Below are positions 57,453-64,000 of a stretch of DNA of 64,000 nucleotides, one piece after another. This DNA is from Alnus glutinosa. Its lineage: Eukaryota; Streptophyta; Magnoliopsida; Fagales; Betulaceae. The notes beneath the pieces were generated by a model. That model searched no databases and had not been told where the DNA came from. It saw only the letters and a program-made list of their open reading frames with translations. Location of the stretch: assembly GCF_958979055.1 (NCBI RefSeq), contig NC_084888.1, forward strand, positions 24,326,304-24,390,303, in the 5' to 3' direction. Made by a program: the position numbers and the translations under genes. Positions within the stretch are counted from its first letter, which is position 1. Every line of letters starts with the position of its first letter.

Positions 57453-59274
57453 TATATAGATTCAATAAATTAAAGAACACGAAGAGTACTGAGTACAGCT
57501 GGTATAAGAAAAATGTAGGTTTTTAGACTTTTTTTTGGTTCTATATATACTACTCCTTAGCCCTCACATGCAAGCAATTATATATATATATATATATATA
57601 TATATGCATTAAAACTACTTTCCAAGAATTAAATAAACAGTTATTTGTTTATGATTCAGGTTTTGTCTTCTTGTGTTGTTTGGTGGGATTTCATTGATTT
57701 TTATGGTGGGCTTGTCTGTTAATGCATGTTACCCGCTAGCTGCTTTTACTTGGAATTTTCTATTCCATTATTTTGTACAGGAGTCGGGAGATATATATAT
57801 ATACATAAATCTATATTGGGAAGAACATGGATAAAAATATGATGTTAATTAGTAATGTATATTGAATTATAAACCAATTAAGTTAATTGTGACCTTAATT
57901 CATGAATACTCAAAGGACTCCGGCATATGCATCTTCCTATTGATAATTAAAGGTACGTACTTAATTCTCTCCATTTGGTAAATATATCGATTAATTCTTT
58001 GAAGCTTTCCATTCAATATTTGAGAATAAAATAGTATATATTATTTTATTCATTCAAAGGATTCTGTTATTCAGAGCAGCAGCATAATTGAATTGTAAAA
58101 TAAAGACCGTACCCCTTAGTTAAGGCTTTATCATTTTTTCAGGATGTTCATCCATGCGGAGGGTGCATGTGGCCATTAATCTAGAGTACTCAAAATGGAT
58201 TTTTGAAAACAACATTTTCAGGCTTATAATTTCTCTATCTTTATTAATTACGTATATATTTTTACAATAAATTAATTTTTATGAAAACAGGCCAGTTATA
58301 TATATATATATAGCCTATTTAACGCATTTTCTAATCTCTAGTATTCCATTTCTTTTTCTTTTTCTTTTTCTTTTTTTTTTTTTTAAAAAAAAATATATCA
58401 ATCAAGTACTACCTTTCCTTAAGAAAGATAATAAGGAACAATTAAGTTGTTGATGTTCGGCAAATACTATATCTCTAATACATGAGGGAAAATTGTACAT
58501 CCAAACTTGTTCACCAGTATGATGCAAATTAAAGCTTTCTTGGCAACACTAGAAAAAATAAATAAATAAAAAATTTAAATATCGCTTGAATAGGGTTGTT
58601 TATGGGCAAAAACATGACACTACTCATTTAGCCGCCGTTTGAATAGTGTCATTTGCTAAACGACGCTAATTAAATTTAATTCAAAGAACGATAAGAGGGA
58701 TTTGGCATTGTTTGAACATAAATGACGCTAAAAAGAGTTGTTTTGTACAAACAATACCAAATCCCTTTCTATTTTTTTGAAGTGCAAGTTTGTGAGCCGC
58801 TATGTTTGCTTCTCTTCAAACATTATTAACTTGACACTCCTGTAAACCACTTATTACACCTCTTGCATCATCAATGAATTGATTGTACCTACTCAAGTTT
58901 TGATTTTTGGGGTTCGTTTAGTACGCGGAATTATTATTCTATTAAAAAAATAAATATTTATTACTAGGAACAAAAGAATACACAAAATCCTAAACATTGA
59001 AACTCAGTCTCTCTTGCCATTGCCGTTATGAACCTACCCAACCCCATCCTTCCACTGTCATTAGAGAATTATATCATGTTGGTATATAACAAGAAGTACA
59101 ATGATTAATTGGATAATGAATTTTGTTTAGTTTCCCTTTTATTCCTTACCTAACTAATATACTTTAATAAACCCACCCCGTTTGCTCAAAATAGTTGTAG
59201 TTCTAACGTTCAACCAGATTGAGGGATTAGAAGATCGAATGAGATCATTTCACCTTAAATTGAGGGTCGATATT
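57453..59274. other. Intergenic DNA downstream of the OVATE gene
   Basis: Contains (TA)n at 57579-57605, shorter TA runs at 57791-57801 and 58297-58311, a (TTTTTC)n/T-run at 58351-58383 and otherwise unstructured AT-rich sequence. 58600-58780 has inverted TGACGCTAAAxAG-type words that may be a small DNA-element fragment. Confidence 0.5.
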
Positions 59275-59620
59275 CGATAGAATCTACATATGGGGGATGG
59301 AATGTAGAGATAGAAAAGTGGATTATGATAAATAAATGTACGCTCCACTTTAGGTAGGAATCATCGTACACACAAAGTGCTTAACAATATTTTTCAATGA
59401 TCCTCTCATTGCCATCGCCCATTATGTTATAGGAAAACTAATAGACACTTAATGTACTACCATTACATCATGATAACTATACTACTACTGATAATAATGA
59501 TAATACTACCTCAACCATTGGATATGATAATACTAAGCTAAACATAATAAGATGAAGATAAAGATGCGAATGCAAATCAGCTACTGCCTATACTTTCCAT
59601 TCTAACTATGATTCCTATCA
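59275..59620 (-). repeat. 3' LTR of the short gypsy element
   Basis: Plus-strand end is ATTCCTATCA, and the start CGATAGAATC has mutated from TGATAG. It aligns along its length with 60745-61076. Confidence 0.85.
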
Positions 59621-59889
59621 ATTCCTCCCCCTTGGACATGGGCCTTGTCCACACGGTCGAGTTATTTTTTAAATTCCATGTTCCTCCCCCTCGTGTTTAA
59701 AATTCTCCCCAATTCGCCCTTGTCCTTCTCCAGGTTCTGCTTCAATAATGAACAGCTGCTTCACCTCACAGCGATGACTTGATGTGAATCGTTCATCGCA
59801 ACTGAAATAAAGGCCCTTCTCCCTCTGCTTTTACATTGCTTCCCATGATAATCTCTTCACTAGAGGTAGGGACACATTAGACCTTTGAA

Positions 59890-60728
59890 TTGAAATGGGT
59901 TGCAGGCTGTCCATTGGTGGTGAGTTCTCACCTCGTGGTGTTGCCTTTGTTTGTGATAATTGCTTGTCCTGCATTCAAGCAAAATTAATGGTTTCACAAA
60001 GCGTGCGAGGTTTAAACATCTTTACCTCGTTGGAGATGTACCCACGGAGTCCAACCAAGAAAGTCCTGACCCCAGAGCCTTTTGGGCCATCCTTCCACCC
60101 GATTGGTCAATCACTCAAATTCCTTCTGGTAATCTCGTAAGGTACCCTGCTGTACGATATGGGAGAGGGCTTCATTGAAGTCCTCGTATTTGGTTGGCCT
60201 AAAATGAGCCAGCAATTCCTTCCCAAAGATCTCCCAGGTCATTGTTTGGGCATCCGTTCGATACACCTTTTGTATCCACTGCCACCACTAATTTGCCTTG
60301 CCCTCGAGGTAAAATGCAGCGACGGTCACCATCTGTTCTTCCGCCGTTTGTTGTTAAGCGAAAAATTACACAACCCGATCTAGCCACTCAATGGGTTCAT
60401 CGCCAAAGAAGCAAGGAAAAACCATTTTCATTGGTCGATGAAAATTCGAGTTGGGTTGCTCCTCCTGATTGTCACGGTGATGGTTGTGACGAGCAAAAGA
60501 GCCCTTGTCTTTGGTTTCGAATGTAGACTGTTTTGCAATTTTGCCATTGGTTTTTGACAAATTCTCCATAAACTTGTGCAAGAAATGTTCCAATCCGTTG
60601 ATGGAGGTGTTGGTGTCCTGCTGGGATGTCACGAGCTTAGCTTGGGATGTCATGAGTTTCTGGACACTGTCCTTAAGCTCCTGCATATTTGCTACAAATT
60701 TTTTGATGCGGTCTTGCCAGGTGGACAT
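59890..60728 (-). pseudogene. Gypsy gag remnant
   Basis: Minus-strand frame from an ATG at 60728 (MSTWQDRIKKFVANMQELKD) runs to a stop at 60366, just after the gag entry motif RPMKMVFPCFFGDEPIEWLD. Shifted frames continue with retrotrans_gag-like text (AFYLEGKANWWWQWIQKVYR-like, degraded) to about 59890. A coiled-coil-like N-terminal region (LKDSVQKLMTSQAKLVTSQQ) is visible. It is not functional as it stands. Confidence 0.78.
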
Positions 60729-60744
60729 TGCTATGACAACACAT

Positions 60745-61076
60745 TGATAGGGTCTACGTATGGGGGATGGAATGAAGAGATGGAAAAGAGGATTATGATA
60801 AATAAATGTACGTTCCACTTAAGGTAGGAATCACCGTACGCAAAAAGTGCTTAACAAAATTTGTCAATGATCCTCTCATTGCCATCGCCCTTCATCTTGT
60901 AGGAAAACTAATAGAAACTTAATGCACTACCCTTACGTCATGATAAATATACTACTTCTACTTATAACAATGATAATATTACCCAACTACTAAGCTAAAC
61001 ATAATAAGATTAAGATTAAGATGAGAATGCAAATCAGTTGTTGCTTATGCTTCCCATTCTAACATGATTCCTATCA
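60745..61076 (-). repeat. 5' LTR of the short gypsy element
   Basis: Plus-strand start TGATAGGGTCTACG and end ATTCCTATCA. It abuts the ATATT duplication at 61077. Confidence 0.85.
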
Positions 61077-61168
61077 ATATTGGCATATCATCCGTAGAGC
61101 ATGAGGGCAATATGACTTGATGAAGAGGGTATGGGAGTCAAGGATGAGGTGAGGCACTTAGGGTTCTC

Positions 61169-61201
<33 letters not shown>

Positions 61202-62539
61202 GGTCGTATGAGGATGAATTGAAGACCGAGGCCAATTGGGCAAGCACCAAGATCCCTAGTAATTGGCTGTCCCGATTGCAGTGTGCAATCAAGCAAACAA
61301 TTGTGAGAGGCCTCCGATGGGGCCCCTCACAATTGCAATCGGGCACGCTACAATCCAGGAAGGAGATTGTAGCCAATCCCGATCCATTGGTCGACTAGCT
61401 ACTAGGGTTTGTAACCTAAAAATAAAAACTATATATATCTTGGGGGGCTGAAGAACCAAGTCAACCAACCACATAAACCCAACCCCAGTTGGAAGTTTAA
61501 AAAAACACTTAATCCCCAAGCCGACCCAGCAAGAACTAGCCGATTTTGGTTAGGCGGGTTAAGTATTTTGAACACCTCTATTTAATATGGTTGCTTGGTT
61601 AATTTCTCTTATGAAGTTTGTGTTGTTGTGTGTTTGAGAGAGAGAGTTTCCCCAACCACAATAAAGACAGTTGCAATCAACAATCTTCTTTAAAGCTTCC
61701 CTTTAAAAACAATTTATCTGAAATGGAAAAGGATAAATAAAAAGTAGAAATTATCCCCCCCCCCCCCAAAATGTCAGCCGTGCAAAAAGTGAGCAGCTAA
61801 TCCATTCAAAAGAAAAAGCATGAATGAATGCTGAAGAAATCTGATGGATTAATTTACAAGAAAATATAATCAAGGTTTGGACCAGAAATTATTTTTTTTC
61901 CCTTTGTAAAGAAATGGTTACAAACACCTCGTAACTTAAGCATGGGACAGATAATCAGAGGGCATTACCAATTTTAAAACGCCAGTGTAATCCCCAAAAT
62001 CCAGTCTTTAAACATCATCACCAGTACAACAGCAAGTGATTCCTTTCTTGTGAAATACGTTGAGAACCTGGAAGTAATAATTGAGACTGCCTTTACAAAA
62101 ATCTTCCCACCATGCAAAGCAGCTTGTTTGGTATTAACTGCAACTCGATCTTAGCAAGGCCCATTTGCATTTTAGCCGGAAGTCTTTTCTTTTGTCCATA
62201 TCCTCTTCCCCCTCACGGACAAAAGGCAAGTATTTTCTGGTTGAAAACTCCAGGCAAGACTGGCAAAACACTGCAAATCAAAATTCACAATCAAATTCTT
62301 AACTGCACTTCTCACTCAAGATTCGGAGTTCCACAACTATAATGTACTCACAATTCAACTGCATCAAACGGATCTCTGTGCTTTTCCCAGCCAAAATTAC
62401 AATCGAGTTATTAAGCTTCTCGGATTATCTTAGGCCTGCACCGAATACAACATATGCATACTCTAAGATTGTAGGATATAAAAGTTAAAACCTGGCTGAA
62501 ACAAAATAGAAAACTCACTAGAGTTCCATATTTTGAATG
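61077..62539. other. 3' flank of RTEL1 and repeat debris
   Basis: A T-run of about 24 at 61177-61201, then a GC-richer patch (61210-61400) with inverted GATTGCA/TGCAATC words, and a C-run at about 61757-61770. Short plus frames (for example 62112-62342) have no family match. Part of 62000-62539 is likely the RTEL1 3' UTR. Confidence 0.45.
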
Positions 62540-64000
62540 TCAAAGTGTGTCATCATTTGTTTCAAGATACTGCTCATACAGAGAATGATACTTTGCTGGG
62601 ATATAATCCTTGAACCTGTTCACAATGACAACAGGGAGTGAGATACTTATATCAAAAATGATAAAATTATTTAATATAAGAGAAAATGCCTGAAAAAGAT
62701 AAAATAAGGGCATTTATAAATTGCAAATACTGCAATAAGAAGGCAACAAGCAAAAGGTGCAGCATCTGTTGCATTTTCAGGATCAAACATATAGAAACCA
62801 TACCACATTAGCAACATTTTGAAATCACAGTACACTAGTGTAAGAGTAAATAATGAATCTATTCTTAGGTATCAATAACACGTCTAAGCGTTTTATTACA
62901 ATCTGTATCTAAGGTACCCGACCTAAGGCCATCGATAATAGCAACCATAAGCATCAGTAGAAAAATATACTATCTTATCAAGGACCCTCAACCTTCAAGT
63001 CAAAAAGTTTTAATGCAGAGCCACGTATGCAACTGTCTCCTAAATATTACTGTTAAATAGTAACAAATACCTTTTAAGAAGAGGAAGCCTCTCTGGTCCA
63101 GAGAATAGTCTCACAATGGATTGTAACACTTGACTTATCTTCATTGTTTTAGACTTAAGAGCCTTCATAAACTCAACAAAATTTTTATATTCTTCAGCAG
63201 TAAGCTTCTCTTTAACCTGTAGGCATAATATTCATCAAAAAAAAAAAAAAATGTAGGCATAATATTAGAAAAATATCCTCATCCAATTTCTTCATTACTT
63301 TAAAAAAAGAACAATACAAAATTTGGTGAGTCAAAGAATTTGCTCGTTCTTTCGTTTCTAAGAAAAAAAACAATGAAACACGAATGTCCAATGCATAAGT
63401 CCAGGAAAACCACCTCCTCTGGAAGAAAATGCCATTTTAAGAGATCCAATTTATAAATCAGGGAGGGAATATTCCACAAGTGTTATACAAACAAACTGGC
63501 ATTTGATAATGGCATATAAAACAATTGTAAAAAGGCATGTAACAATGATAGAAACAGTCTAAGTCACCGATAAACATGTCACAGTGCTTTTTTTTAATTA
63601 AAAAGTGGAACAGCTTATATTTGTGTTTGATGCCAGCCTGATTTCCAGTTTCCTTGATATATATTCCTCGTATATGGTTAACGCAAACATTAGTACAACT
63701 AACTAAATCATTTGCACGGACTGCACTTCACCTGAATCAGAAAATTAGAACCTCTGGTTTCCTCATTTTCACTAAGTACAGGAATGGAATCAAAACCTTT
63801 GTTCTTCCGCCTGAGAAAATCCACTTCCCTCTTTTGAGAAGTCCCGTCATCCTTGTGCAGGAATGCTGAACCAACTTGAGCATTTTGTGCACTTATAGTA
63901 CCAGAAGTTTGTGAACTCTTAAGTTTCACAGGATTGATACTGAAAGAAGGGCTATTTATTTCAAACTTCTTTCCATCAGATGAGTGCTCATGAGAAACTT
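62540..64000 (-). CDS. RTEL1: RTEL1 helicase homologue, C-terminal exons
   Basis: The last three exons on the minus strand are visible: 64000(edge)-63731, 63216-63071 and 62615-62540, ending at TGA. The protein reads …NEETRGSNFLIQ | VKEKLTAEEYKNFVEFMKAL…VLQSIVRLFSGPERLPLLKR | FKDYIPAKYHSLYEQYLETN and then stops. The EEYKNFVEFMKALKSKTMKI and RLFSGPERLPLL blocks are the harmonin-homology-like domain that ends plant RTEL1 proteins. From the family, this is a superfamily 2 iron-sulphur DNA helicase that dismantles D-loops and controls homologous recombination and telomere stability in the nucleus. The helicase core lies beyond the right edge. Frames close exactly at both junctions. Confidence 0.92.

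Larger units (their letters stand above)
59275..61076 (-). mobile_element. Short gag-only Ty3/gypsy element (TR-GAG-like)
   Basis: LTRs at 59275-59620 (346 bp) and 60745-61076 (332 bp), with a perfect ATATT target duplication (59270-59274 and 61077-61081). On the minus strand the primer site region reads TGTTGTCATAGC, which resembles a degenerate Met-tRNA PBS. A polypurine AAGGGGGAGGAAT sits next to the 3' LTR. The 1.1-kb interior holds only a decayed gag and no pol. Structural signals are intact, so the short form could have been mobilised in trans, or it is a deletion derivative. Confidence 0.85.

Noticed and set aside
60366..60818. 150-codon minus frame as a host gene
   Set aside because: Its C-terminal half is gypsy gag, and it starts inside an LTR; it is part of the short retroelement.

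Overview
The window is nuclear DNA from a eudicot plant, probably a woody rosid-type genome. Genes carry plant-type GT-AG introns. The protein families (IST1-like, DUF630/DUF632, OVATE, plant Rab5, RTEL1 with its harmonin-like C-terminus) are plant forms. Intergenic DNA is AT-rich and full of LTR retrotransposons, MITEs, LINE/SINE remnants and dinucleotide microsatellites. The species cannot be fixed from the sequence alone.

Layout. (1) 1-9.5 kb: the 3' part of an IST1-like ESCRT-III regulator (+), then an eight-exon METTL22-type methyltransferase (+). The methyltransferase introns hold a GC-rich organelle-like block, two LINE remnants and a SINE with clear target-site duplications. Copies of one MITE family sit on both sides of this gene. 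(2) 9.5-23 kb: a gene desert dominated by a 9.9-kb LTR element (12066-21960, minus strand, perfect AACCT duplication) with no recognisable gag-pol, that is, a LARD-like non-autonomous element. (3) 23-34 kb: an N-myristoylation-type DUF630/DUF632 protein (NRG2/REL family, +) converging on a seven-exon Rab5-type GTPase (minus). (4) 34-46.5 kb: mostly decayed repeats, with two small intronless genes (37157-37387 and 41951-42316, both +). (5) 46.6-53.9 kb: a two-exon GET2/CAML-like membrane receptor subunit (minus). Its single 6.5-kb intron contains a decayed Ty1/copia element, which itself carries a 2.7-kb solo LTR of Ty3/gypsy type. (6) 54-64 kb: decayed copia pol, an intronless OVATE family gene (OFP14-like, +), a short gag-only LTR element (59275-61076, minus), and the 3' exons of RTEL1 (minus, running off the right edge).

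Functionally the genes are independent housekeeping or regulatory loci. Several concern endomembrane work: IST1-like and Rab5 act on multivesicular body and endosome traffic, and the GET2-like protein acts in tail-anchored protein insertion at the ER. Exon coordinates were derived by hand from splice signals and reading-frame closure. Every multi-exon model that is complete in the window sums to an exact multiple of three, which supports the junctions. No CRISPR array, tRNA gene, rRNA gene or bacterial-type system was found.
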